Source: Actinomycetes bacterium (GTDB lineage: Bacteria > Actinomycetota > Acidimicrobiia > Acidimicrobiales > RAAP-2). From it: 8,513 bases of DNA. The notes below the pieces were generated by a model, which ran no database searches, was not told the origin of the DNA, and saw nothing but the letters and a program-made list of their open reading frames with translations. The DNA is taken from the NCBI GenBank assembly GCA_021806055.1, contig JAJZYE010000031.1, forward strand, positions 1-8,513, in the 5' to 3' direction. The translations under genes were made by a program, and so were the position numbers. Of this stretch, positions 1 through 6,592 are shown in pieces; positions within the stretch are counted from its first letter, which is position 1, and each line of letters opens with the position of its first letter.

Positions 1-279
1 ATGGACGACGAGGCGGACGAGCGCCCGCGTCCCGCTCGCGAGGCCGGGTCGCGCGGGCGTGAGCGTGACAGCTCGCGTGACAGCTCGCGTGACAGCTCGC
101 GCGACAGCTCGCGCGACAGCTCGCGCGACAGCTCGCGCCGTGCGGCCCCGGTGTCGGCCTTCGAGGCCGCCTTCGAGGCGGAACTGGCCGGTGACCTCGG
201 AGACCTCGGCCCGGCGAGTCCGTCGCTGGTCGAGGGGGAGAGCTCGAACCGTCGGGGTTCGCGTCCGCGTCGTCGCTAG
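1..279 (+). CDS. C-terminal tail of an upstream protein with DSSR repeats (possibly polynucleotide phosphorylase)
   Basis: The reading frame is open from the first base to a TAG at 277-279. An ATG happens to sit at position 1, but the product has no folded domain, so I read it as the 3' end of a gene cut by the window edge. The visible 92 residues begin acidic (MDDEADE), become Arg-rich, carry six exact DSSR repeats (about residues 23-46), then an Ala/Glu/Leu stretch, and end in a basic GSRPRRR. The composition is that of a disordered tail. In actinobacteria the gene before the dapB-dapA-rnj block is often pnp, whose S1 domain is followed by an Asp/Arg/Gly-rich tail; that is the reason for the tentative name. 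No S1 or RNase PH motif is visible here. Another RNA-binding protein with a charged tail, such as a DEAD-box helicase or RNase E/G, would fit equally. Coding is likely; the identity is a guess from context. Confidence 0.55.
   Translation: MDDEADERPRPAREAGSRGRERDSSRDSSRDSSRDSSRDSSRDSSRRAAPVSAFEAAFEAELAGDLGDLGPASPSLVEGESSNRRGSRPRRR
67..138 (+). repeat. Six tandem 12-bp repeats encoding DSSR
   Basis: The unit GACAGCTCGCGY occurs six times head to tail with no interruption. The first two copies end in T and the last four in C, a synonymous difference in the Arg codon. The unit is four codons long, so gain or loss of copies keeps the frame. Each unit encodes Asp-Ser-Ser-Arg, alternating charge with possible phosphorylation sites. 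The near identity suggests recent expansion by slippage. Confidence 0.95.
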
Positions 280-293
280 TCGATCGTAGGCGT

Positions 294-344
294 CGGGGTG
301 GCCGGAGTGGTCAGTCGTTGCGGCTGGTCACGCCGGCCACCCCG
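294..344 (+). terminator. GC-rich 12-bp inverted repeat, candidate terminator
   Basis: CGGGGTGGCCGG (294-305) is perfectly complementary to CCGGCCACCCCG (333-344), giving a 12-bp stem with a 27-base loop. The loop contains TGGTCA twice (308-313 and 325-330). The hairpin starts 15 bases after the stop codon of the upstream gene and ends just before the promoter-like TAGGGT of the next gene, which is where a terminator would be expected. There is no clear U-tract after the stem, only a short TTTCGT, so this would be a non-canonical terminator. It could instead be a 3'-end stabiliser or a protein-binding inverted repeat. Confidence 0.5.
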
Positions 345-354
345 TGCCGTTTCG

Positions 355-360
355 TAGGGT
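355..360 (+). promoter_or_regulatory. TAGGGT -10 hexamer, leaderless promoter of the YfhO-like gene
   Basis: TAGGGT fits the actinobacterial TAnnnT -10 consensus and lies 7 bases before the GTG at 368, the spacing expected when transcription starts at the start codon. No convincing -35 is seen. GGTGGAG (358-364) could also act as a weak ribosome binding site, so a leadered alternative exists. Confidence 0.55.
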
Positions 361-367
361 GGAGCCC

Positions 368-3040
368 GTGACCGCGCAGCCCGACCACGCGAAGTGGTGG
401 CGACCGATGGCGGTCTCGGACCGTCGGGCCGTCGTGGCGATGGTCGTCATCCCGATCCTCTTGTTCGGGGTTCCGGCTCTCTTTGGCCATCCCGCGATCG
501 CCCAAGACAACCTGATCCAGAACTTCCCGCTGCGGGTTCTGAGTGGTCAGCAGATGGCCAGTGGGCACTTGCCGCTGCTGAACCCGCTCGCGGACTCCGG
601 GACGCCGCTGCTGGGCGGGATGAACGCTGGATCGTTCTTTCCGCTCACGTTCCTCTTCATCTTCCTACCCGCGGTGCTGGCGTGGGTCATCAACCTGGTG
701 GCGGTCTACGCCGGTGCGGCGCTGGGAATGTACGCCCTGCTGCGCTGGCATTCGCGACGCGCGAGCGTCGCCCTGGTGGGGGCGTTGGTCTTCACCTACA
801 GCGGCGCCATGATCGGCCAGATGGTGCACCTCGGAGTGGTGCAGGGATTCGCACTGCTCCCCTGGGCGATACTGGTACTCCTGTCGAGCGCGGCGCGGGC
901 GCGGTCGTTGGACGCCGTCGCGACCTGGCGTGCGCGGGTGCGGCTCTTCGCGCCGACGGTGCTCGCGATGGCCGGACTATGGGCGCTGGCGACGCTGTCG
1001 GGTGAGCCTCGCGCGATCGCCGAGCTCCAACTTCTCATCCTGGTGGTGGGACCGGCCGTGCTGGTGCTATCCACGCCGTGGCGACCGCAGACCTGGCGAC
1101 AGCGCGCGGAGTTTGTCGCCTCGGTGTCGGTGGGCGTGCTGTGGGGCGTGCTGATCGGCCTCGCTCAGCTCCTGCCCGGCTCTTCGTTCATCAATGTGTC
1201 GCAGCGTACGGGGCTGACCTACGCGTTCTTCGGGTCGGGGTCACTGGCGCTGCGTTCGAGCCTGCTGTGGTTCATCCCCGACCTCGTGGGGGGCAATGGG
1301 GTCGCGCACCAACCGCGCTACTACGTGAGTTACAACCTCGCCGAGGTCACCGGCTACGTGGGCGTGGTGGCCCTGGTGGCCGTGGCGGCGTACCTGGCGG
1401 GCGTGACGCGGCGGGGTTGGCGGGGCTCGTCGCGTGACGCCACCCTCTACGTGGTCATCCTCGTAGTGGGACTCTTCGCGACGTGGGGTTACTACACCCC
1501 GCTCGGCCACGTCTTTCGCCAGATCCCACTCTTCGCCAGCACGCGACTGCAGAGTCGCAACGTCATTCTGGTGGACCTCGCGCTGTGTGTCTTCCTGGCG
1601 TGGTGGCTCGAGCGCGTGGTCGATCGTGATCACGCGGGCGCCTCGCTCCTCGGATGGCGCCGCTGGGTGAGCGCCGCGCCGGCCCTGGCGACGGCCACGC
1701 TGGCGGTGGTCGCCCTCGTCGCCGGCCCGGCCCTGGCCCGCTTCATGAGTGCCTCGCCGGCCCACGCTCAACTGGCCGAGGACCAGCGTCCGACTCTCGT
1801 CATCCACCTGGTCGTGGCCCTGGTGATCACGGCGCTGGTCGTCGGTGCGGTGCGGTGGCGTCGGCTGTGGGGCGCACTGGTGGTGGTCTGCGCCCTCGAC
1901 GTGCTCGTGTTCCTCGTCTTCTGTGCGGTGGGATTCGTGTCCGGTAACACGCCGGTGATGCCGTCGCGGGCGAACGCGGTGGCGCACCTGGGCGCGACCG
2001 GGCGCTTCGCGCTGGTGGATGGTTCGGGTCGCAACGGTGACATCTTCGAGAGCCTCGGCCTGCCCAACATGAACGTCTTCACCGGACTGCCCAGCGTGCA
2101 GGGCTACGGCTCGCTCATCGACGCGTACTACGGCGACGTGACCCAGACGCACCCGCTCTTCAACATCGACGTGTGCCGCCTCGCGAGCGGCACCTTCGCG
2201 CAGTTGCGCCTGGCGTCCCTGGCCGTCGCGGCACCTCAGCTGACCGTCCCGGTGCACTCCGACGCACCACCGCGGCTCCTGTGCGCGGCGAATGGCTCGA
2301 GCACGCGTGCGGCGCGGTCGTTCGGGCGGGTCGTGGACGTGACCAGGTTCCGCCTGGGGGGCGTCACTGCCGCGGCGGGCGTGACCTGGCGTGCGCGGCT
2401 GGTCGGCCCGGCGGGCCGACCCCGCGGGGCCGTGGTCCGTGGACGGTCCGCGGCCCAGGGCGCCACGGTCACCTTCACCTTCCCCTCCGTGCTGGCGGCG
2501 GGAGTGGTGGTGACCGCGTCGGGCCCGTGGCGCGATGACTCCGAAGTCCTCACGGTCGCGGGCTCGCAGCTCTACCAGGTGCGCACCAACTTCCAGATGG
2601 CGCTGGCGCGGGGGTGGCACCTGGTGGCCACGCGGGGCACTCTGGCCTACTTCCGTGCGACGACGGTGCGCCCGAGCGACTGGCTGGCCACGGGCGCTTC
2701 CCGGATCGAGCACGTGACCAATACGTCGTGGGGGGACTCGTGGATCACGGTGCACGCGACGTCGCGCACGTCGCTGTGGCGCTCGATGGAGTGGCTACCC
2801 GGCTGGCGGGCCGTGGCCCGTAACGATGCGACGGGGGCATCGCGGACGTTGCGTATTGCACGTTCGGGCCTGATCCAACGCGTCGAGGTGCCGAAGGGGA
2901 CGTGGACGGTCCACTTCCTGTACCACGCACCGCACATCGAGTTCGGCATCGCGTCGTCCCTGGCGGGACTCGCACTTTGGGGCGGTGGCGTGACGCTCAC
3001 GACGAGGGGGCGGCGACGCCGGGCTAGGGTGCGAGCGTGA
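368..3040 (+). CDS. YfhO family (GT-C-like) polytopic membrane protein
   Basis: The product is about 890 residues and lies in the cytoplasmic membrane. One hydrophobic segment at about residues 22-40 precedes an external loop with QDNLIQNFPLR (46-56; an Asp in the first outer loop is typical of GT-C enzymes) and LPLLNPLADSGTPLLGG (68-84). About twelve further membrane segments follow up to about residue 524. A large soluble, beta-rich domain (about 525-855) comes next, then a last helix (858-877) and a basic tail RGRRRRARVRA. The first loop, the LPGW motif at 810-813 and the FLYHAP stretch before the last helix match the YfhO pattern. Family members are linked to glycosylation of envelope polymers; donor and acceptor cannot be read from sequence. 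I chose GTG 368 because TAGGGT lies 7 bases upstream and the alternative GTG 344 sits inside the inverted repeat; 344 would add 8 residues. The stop overlaps the dapB start (GTGA), suggesting co-expression. Family assignment is good; function is inferred. Confidence 0.85.
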   Translation: MTAQPDHAKWWRPMAVSDRRAVVAMVVIPILLFGVPALFGHPAIAQDNLIQNFPLRVLSGQQMASGHLPLLNPLADSGTPLLGGMNAGSFFPLTFLFIFLPAVLAWVINLVAVYAGAALGMYALLRWHSRRASVALVGALVFTYSGAMIGQMVHLGVVQGFALLPWAILVLLSSAARARSLDAVATWRARVRLFAPTVLAMAGLWALATLSGEPRAIAELQLLILVVGPAVLVLSTPWRPQTWRQRAEFVASVSVGVLWGVLIGLAQLLPGSSFINVSQRTGLTYAFFGSGSLALRSSLLWFIPDLVGGNGVAHQPRYYVSYNLAEVTGYVGVVALVAVAAYLAGVTRRGWRGSSRDATLYVVILVVGLFATWGYYTPLGHVFRQIPLFASTRLQSRNVILVDLALCVFLAWWLERVVDRDHAGASLLGWRRWVSAAPALATATLAVVALVAGPALARFMSASPAHAQLAEDQRPTLVIHLVVALVITALVVGAVRWRRLWGALVVVCALDVLVFLVFCAVGFVSGNTPVMPSRANAVAHLGATGRFALVDGSGRNGDIFESLGLPNMNVFTGLPSVQGYGSLIDAYYGDVTQTHPLFNIDVCRLASGTFAQLRLASLAVAAPQLTVPVHSDAPPRLLCAANGSSTRAARSFGRVVDVTRFRLGGVTAAAGVTWRARLVGPAGRPRGAVVRGRSAAQGATVTFTFPSVLAAGVVVTASGPWRDDSEVLTVAGSQLYQVRTNFQMALARGWHLVATRGTLAYFRATTVRPSDWLATGASRIEHVTNTSWGDSWITVHATSRTSLWRSMEWLPGWRAVARNDATGASRTLRIARSGLIQRVEVPKGTWTVHFLYHAPHIEFGIASSLAGLALWGGGVTLTTRGRRRRARVRA
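3025..3030 (+). promoter_or_regulatory. TAGGGT -10 hexamer, internal leaderless promoter of dapB
   Basis: TAGGGT, identical to the hexamer before the YfhO-like gene, lies 6 bases before the dapB GTG. It sits inside the last codons of the upstream gene, so dapB could be transcribed on its own as well as by read-through. No clear -35 element or Shine-Dalgarno sequence is seen nearby. Confidence 0.55.
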
Positions 3041-3807
3041 CGCGTATCGCCATCGTGGGGGGTGCCGGTCGGATGGGTCAGATCCTGGCCCGCGGACTCG
3101 GCGCGCTCGACGACATGGACGTCGTCGCCCTGGTGGATCCGCACGAGCCGGCGGAGCTCCACGGGGCTCGCTACTGGCCGGATCTGGCGGGGCTGGAGCC
3201 GAGCGCGGTGGACGTCGTGGTGGACTTCTCCGCGGCGGAGAGCGTCGGGCACTCGGCTCGCTGGTGCGGCGCGCACGGCGTGGCGCTGGTGGTCGGGACC
3301 ACCGGGCTCAGCGAGAGCCACCGGGCCGAGCTGGCCGCCGCCGCGGAGCGCACGGGCGTCGTGGTGGCGTCGAACTTCGCGATTGGCGCGGTGCTGGCCG
3401 AGCGCTTCGCGGCCTGGGCGGCGCCCTACTTCGAGCGGGCCGAGGTGATTGAGTTGCACCACGACGCCAAGGCGGACGCGCCCTCGGGAACGGCCATTGC
3501 CACGGCGCACGCGATCGCCGCGGCTCGTCGCGACGCGGGGCGCGGCCCCATCGTCGACACCACCACCACCTGGACACTGGCCGACTCACGCGGCGCTGAC
3601 GCGGGCGACGGCGTGCGCGTCCACTCGGTGCGCTTGCCCGGACTCGTGGCCCATCAGGAGATCCTCTTCGGCGGCCCTGGCGAGGGTTTGCTCATTCGGC
3701 ACGATTCGTACGACCGGGCGAGTTTCGTGCCGGGGGTGGCGCTCGCGATCCGTACGATGAACCGTCGCGCCGGGCTGGTCGAGGGACTCGCCACGTTGCT
3801 CGGCTAG
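3037..3807 (+). CDS. dapB: 4-hydroxy-tetrahydrodipicolinate reductase
   Basis: DapB reduces the DapA product to tetrahydrodipicolinate with NAD(P)H in the cytoplasm, on the diaminopimelate/lysine route. The 256-residue length is normal for the family. The Rossmann fold opens with IAIVGGAGRMGQ (4-15), followed by VDFSAAES (62-69), VGTTG (86-90) and SNFAIGA (112-118). The substrate-binding signature ELHHDAKADAPSGTA (139-153) carries the catalytic His (141-142) and Lys145 plus the DAPSGT loop. The C-terminal part has VHSVRLPGLVAHQEILFGG (195-213) and RHDSYDR (221-227), both diagnostic. All key residues appear present. The GTG start overlaps the upstream stop by four bases (GTGA), which allows translational coupling, while TAGGGT 6 bases upstream suggests an additional leaderless transcript. 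A 164-base gap separates it from dapA. Confidence 0.97.
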   Translation: MTRIAIVGGAGRMGQILARGLGALDDMDVVALVDPHEPAELHGARYWPDLAGLEPSAVDVVVDFSAAESVGHSARWCGAHGVALVVGTTGLSESHRAELAAAAERTGVVVASNFAIGAVLAERFAAWAAPYFERAEVIELHHDAKADAPSGTAIATAHAIAAARRDAGRGPIVDTTTTWTLADSRGADAGDGVRVHSVRLPGLVAHQEILFGGPGEGLLIRHDSYDRASFVPGVALAIRTMNRRAGLVEGLATLLG

Positions 3808-3923
3808 CGTCGCGGTGGCGGGGTACGCGGGTCTGCGGGCGTTCTCGGTGGTGCGATCCACCCGGGGTGCCGTCTCGATGGTCGCGTCGCGGCTGGTCTC
3901 GCCCGACGTGACGGCGCCCGTCT

Positions 3924-3933
3924 GTCCCGGGAC
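3924..3933. repeat. Perfect palindrome GTCCCGGGAC upstream of dapA
   Basis: GTCCCGGGAC is a perfect 10-bp palindrome in the dapB-dapA gap, flanked by CGTC (3919-3922, after which one extra T intervenes) and GACG (3934-3937), so the dyad extends imperfectly to about 19 bases. It lies about 25 bases upstream of the dapA -10 hexamer, where an operator could sit. It could also be a chance palindrome in GC-rich DNA, and no known regulator site is recognised. Confidence 0.3.
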
Positions 3934-3955
3934 GACGCGGGCCGCCAGGAAACGC

Positions 3956-3964
3956 TGGTAACTT
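3956..3964 (+). promoter_or_regulatory. Extended -10 (TGGTAACTT), leaderless promoter of dapA
   Basis: TAACTT (3959-3964) lies 7 bases before the dapA ATG at 3972 and is preceded by TGG, giving an extended -10 (TGnTAnnnT). The spacing matches that of the other genes here and favours ATG 3972 over the GTG at 3966, which would lie at or before the expected transcription start. The rest of the 164-base gap (3808-3971) shows no gene and only the palindrome at 3924-3933. Confidence 0.6.
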
Positions 3965-3971
3965 TGTGGGC

Positions 3972-4880
3972 ATGGCACCGCCGCGTCTCGGGACGCTGCT
4001 GACGGCGATGGTGACCCCGTTCACGGCGGACGGCGAGGTGGACCTCGACGAAGCCGCGCGCCTGGCCCGGTATCTGGTGTCCGAGGGCAGCGACGGACTC
4101 GTCGTGGCGGGATCGACGGGCGAGGGCTCGTCACTGAGCGACGAGGAGAAGCTGGATCTGTTCGCGTGCGTGGCGGAGGCGGTCACCGTCCCGGTCGTGG
4201 CGGGCAGTTCGTCATCGAATACGGCGCAGTCGGTGGCGCTGACCGCGCGTGTCGCCGCGACGGGTGCGGCAGCCGTCCTGGCCACTACCCCGGCGTACGT
4301 GCGACCCAGTCAGGGGGGCATCGCGAGCCACTTCGCCGCGGTGGCCGACGCGACTCCGCTGCCGGTCATGCTGTACGACATCCCCTCGCGCACCGGTCGC
4401 AAGGTGGCGTCGGGCACCGCGATCGACGTGGCGACGCACCACGCGAACGTGGTGGCGCTCAAGGACGCCTCGGGCGACCTTCCGGGCGCCGCTCACGTGG
4501 TCGCGGTCTTGGGGGGAGGCTTCGACCTCTACAGCGGTGACGACGCGCTGGTCTTGCCTTTCATGGCGATTGGAGCCGTGGGCCTCGTGTCGGTGGCGGG
4601 GCACTGGGCCGGTCCGGAGTTGGCCGCGATCGTGGACGGCGCTGCCCGGGGTGACTGGTCTCTGGCGCGGTCCCTCAACGAGCGACTCGGCGCGAGCTGC
4701 GCCTTCGAGAGCACCGAGGCCTACCCGAATCCACTGCCGGCCAAGGCGGCCCTGCGCCACCTCGGCTGGGCGGTGGGCGAGTGCCGCGCGCCCCTCGGAC
4801 GGGGCGACGACGAGCTGACGCGTCGCGCCGCCCAGGTCGTGGCCGATCTGGTGGCGCAGCGCGTCACGGCGGCGAAGTAG
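3972..4880 (+). CDS. dapA: 4-hydroxy-tetrahydrodipicolinate synthase
   Basis: DapA condenses pyruvate with aspartate semialdehyde, the first committed step of diaminopimelate/lysine synthesis, as a cytoplasmic TIM-barrel enzyme. The 302-residue product shows GTLLTAMVTPF (7-17), GSTGE (47-51), TPAYVRPSQGG (106-116), LYDIPSRTG (134-142) with Tyr135 and Arg140, the Schiff-base Lys164 in VALKDASGD, and GAVGLVSVAGH (201-211). By comparison with E. coli DapA, the first Thr of GTTGE is Ser48 and the first Tyr of the TPYY motif is Ala108, while the second Tyr (109) remains. N-acetylneuraminate lyases of the same superfamily also have GSTGE, but dapB nearby and the retained Arg140 support DapA. ATG 3972 is preferred over GTG 3966 on promoter spacing. 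Ribonuclease J begins 5 bases after the stop, so the two genes probably form an operon. Confidence 0.93.
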   Translation: MAPPRLGTLLTAMVTPFTADGEVDLDEAARLARYLVSEGSDGLVVAGSTGEGSSLSDEEKLDLFACVAEAVTVPVVAGSSSSNTAQSVALTARVAATGAAAVLATTPAYVRPSQGGIASHFAAVADATPLPVMLYDIPSRTGRKVASGTAIDVATHHANVVALKDASGDLPGAAHVVAVLGGGFDLYSGDDALVLPFMAIGAVGLVSVAGHWAGPELAAIVDGAARGDWSLARSLNERLGASCAFESTEAYPNPLPAKAALRHLGWAVGECRAPLGRGDDELTRRAAQVVADLVAQRVTAAK

Positions 4881-4885
4881 CCACG

Positions 4886-6592
4886 ATGGCGGCGAACAAG
4901 GAGAAGGCGGTTCGCAAGGATCAGGCGGGCGCCAAGGACGTCGTGCGCGTGACGTTCCTCGGGGGACTGGGCGAGATCGGGCGCAACTGCATGGCGATCG
5001 AGCAGGACGGGCGCATCATCGTCATCGACGCCGGACTGATGTTTCCCGAGCCGATGATGTACGGCATTGACCTGATCCTGCCCGACTTTCGCTGGCTGAT
5101 CGATCGACGCGATCGCGTCGACGCGATCGTCCTGACCCACGGCCACGAGGATCACACCGGAGCGCTGCGCTATCTAGTCAAGGACGTGAACGTCCCCATC
5201 TACGGTTCGTCGCTCGCGATTGGCTTCGCTCGCCATCGGCTGACGGAGGCCCGCGTGGCACGCGACCTGGACTTCATCGAGGTGGCGGACGGCGAACGTC
5301 GCCGGATCGGGCCCTTCGACGTCGAGTTCATCCCGGTCACCCACTCGGTGCCCAGCGCGCACGCGCTCGCCATCCACAGCCGGGTGGGCGTGATCGTGCA
5401 CTCCGGGGACTTCAAGTTGGACCCGACGCCGATCGACGGGCGACGCACGGACCTCTCACGACTGTCCGCGCTGGGTGACGAGGGGGTGGCGCTACTGCTG
5501 GCCGACTCGACGAACGCGGAGGAGCCGGGTTTCACGGGCTCGGAGAGGGCGGTGGGCGGGGCTCTGCGTCGGGTCTTTCTCGAGAGGCCCGAACGACGCA
5601 TGGTGGTGGCCTGCTTCGCGAGCCACATTCATCGTGTGCAGCAGATCATTGACGTCGCGCTCGAGCAGGGTCGACGCATTGCGCTGATGGGGCGTTCGAT
5701 GGAGGCCAACGTGAAGTTGGCTCGAAAGCTCGACCTCCTGCACGTGGACGCCGCGGACTTTATCGATGTCGAGACGATCTCGCGCTACCAGCCCGGCGAG
5801 GTATGCGTCATCTGCACCGGTAGTCAGGGGGAGCCCCTCGCGGCCTTGTCCAAGCTGTCGCGTGGCGACGCGAAGTTCATGCGCGTGGGGGCTGACGACA
5901 CCGTGGTGCTGAGTTCGCACCCGATCCCCGGCAACGAGTGGTCGGTTGGTCGGGTCATCGACGACCTCCACCGAGCGGGCACCGAGGTGGTGCACTCCGA
6001 GCACGAGCCCGTGCACGCGTCGGGCCACGCTCGCCAGGGCGAGTTGCGCACGTACCACCAGTTGCTCAAGCCGCGCGCCTTCATTCCGATCCACGGCGAG
6101 TACCGCCACATGGTGCATCACGTGGCGCTGGCCGCGTCGATGGGACTGGACCAGCGGCGGATCCTGCTCTGTGAGGACGGCGACCAGGTGGAGGTGACAC
6201 CGGCGGGCATCCGGCGCAGTGGTCAGGTTCCCGCGGGCTTCCACTACATCGACGGCAGCGCGGGGGACCTGGACGAGCGTCCGCTCGAGGAGCGCCGCAT
6301 GCTGGCGGAGTTCGGCGTACTGCTGATCTCGGCGGGGGTCGACGCGCGACGTCACGTTCTGTCCCAGCCGGTGCGCGTGACGGCACGGGGGTGGTTCGAT
6401 GGGGAGAGCGACCGCGACCTGATCGCGGCCGTGACCAACGAGGTGAACGACGCGCTGCAGGACGCAGTGCGTGAGGGGCGCTACGACGAGTCGTCACTCA
6501 ACAAGGTGGTCCAGCGCGCCGCCGGTCGGCTACTCGGCCAGAAGTTTCGTCGTCAGCCGGTGTTGCTGCCCGCCGTGATCGTCCTGGAGTAG
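4886..6592 (+). CDS. rnj: Ribonuclease J (metallo-beta-lactamase/beta-CASP RNase)
   Basis: RNase J is a zinc-dependent nuclease with 5'-3' exonuclease and endonuclease activity, acting in mRNA decay and rRNA maturation. The 568-residue product has the family layout. The metallo-beta-lactamase core starts at VRVTFLGGLGEIGRN (20-34) and carries HGHEDH (85-90), His153 in VTHSVPSAH and Asp175 in HSGDFKLD. The beta-CASP domain includes ADSTNA (206-211), FASHIHR (244-250) and TGSQGEP (311-317). SSHPIPGNE (343-351), HASGHA (377-382) and PIHGEYRH (401-408) complete the active site. A C-terminal domain (about 450-568) follows. The first 18 residues are basic and probably disordered. The ATG at 4886 is chosen because the conserved core follows directly and extension upstream would run into dapA. 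Only 5 bases separate it from dapA and no promoter is seen, so it is probably cotranscribed. All metal ligands I can check are present. Confidence 0.96.
   Translation: MAANKEKAVRKDQAGAKDVVRVTFLGGLGEIGRNCMAIEQDGRIIVIDAGLMFPEPMMYGIDLILPDFRWLIDRRDRVDAIVLTHGHEDHTGALRYLVKDVNVPIYGSSLAIGFARHRLTEARVARDLDFIEVADGERRRIGPFDVEFIPVTHSVPSAHALAIHSRVGVIVHSGDFKLDPTPIDGRRTDLSRLSALGDEGVALLLADSTNAEEPGFTGSERAVGGALRRVFLERPERRMVVACFASHIHRVQQIIDVALEQGRRIALMGRSMEANVKLARKLDLLHVDAADFIDVETISRYQPGEVCVICTGSQGEPLAALSKLSRGDAKFMRVGADDTVVLSSHPIPGNEWSVGRVIDDLHRAGTEVVHSEHEPVHASGHARQGELRTYHQLLKPRAFIPIHGEYRHMVHHVALAASMGLDQRRILLCEDGDQVEVTPAGIRRSGQVPAGFHYIDGSAGDLDERPLEERRMLAEFGVLLISAGVDARRHVLSQPVRVTARGWFDGESDRDLIAAVTNEVNDALQDAVREGRYDESSLNKVVQRAAGRLLGQKFRRQPVLLPAVIVLE

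Noticed and set aside
344..367. GTG 344 as start of the YfhO-like gene
   Set aside because: It lies at the end of the inverted repeat with no upstream signal, whereas GTG 368 has TAGGGT at leaderless spacing. It cannot be fully excluded.
1241..2755. Long open frame (504 codons) on the minus strand opposite the YfhO-like gene
   Set aside because: Its translation is His/Arg/Gln-rich low complexity with no recognisable fold, as expected opposite a GC-rich gene. The plus strand encodes clear membrane segments and family motifs.
2647..3510. Minus-strand open frame of 287 codons across the YfhO-dapB junction
   Set aside because: It lies opposite two well-supported genes and has shadow-like composition.
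3586..3978. Minus-strand open frame across the dapB-dapA gap
   Set aside because: Mostly opposite dapB, with no family resemblance, and it would cover the dapA promoter.
4781..4885. Upstream extension of ribonuclease J into the end of dapA
   Set aside because: The 35 extra residues are Arg/Gly-rich and only read dapA in another frame. ATG 4886 starts just before the conserved core.
5492..6355. Minus-strand open frame of 287 codons inside ribonuclease J
   Set aside because: The plus strand carries an intact beta-CASP nuclease with all expected motifs here; the antisense product resembles nothing known.
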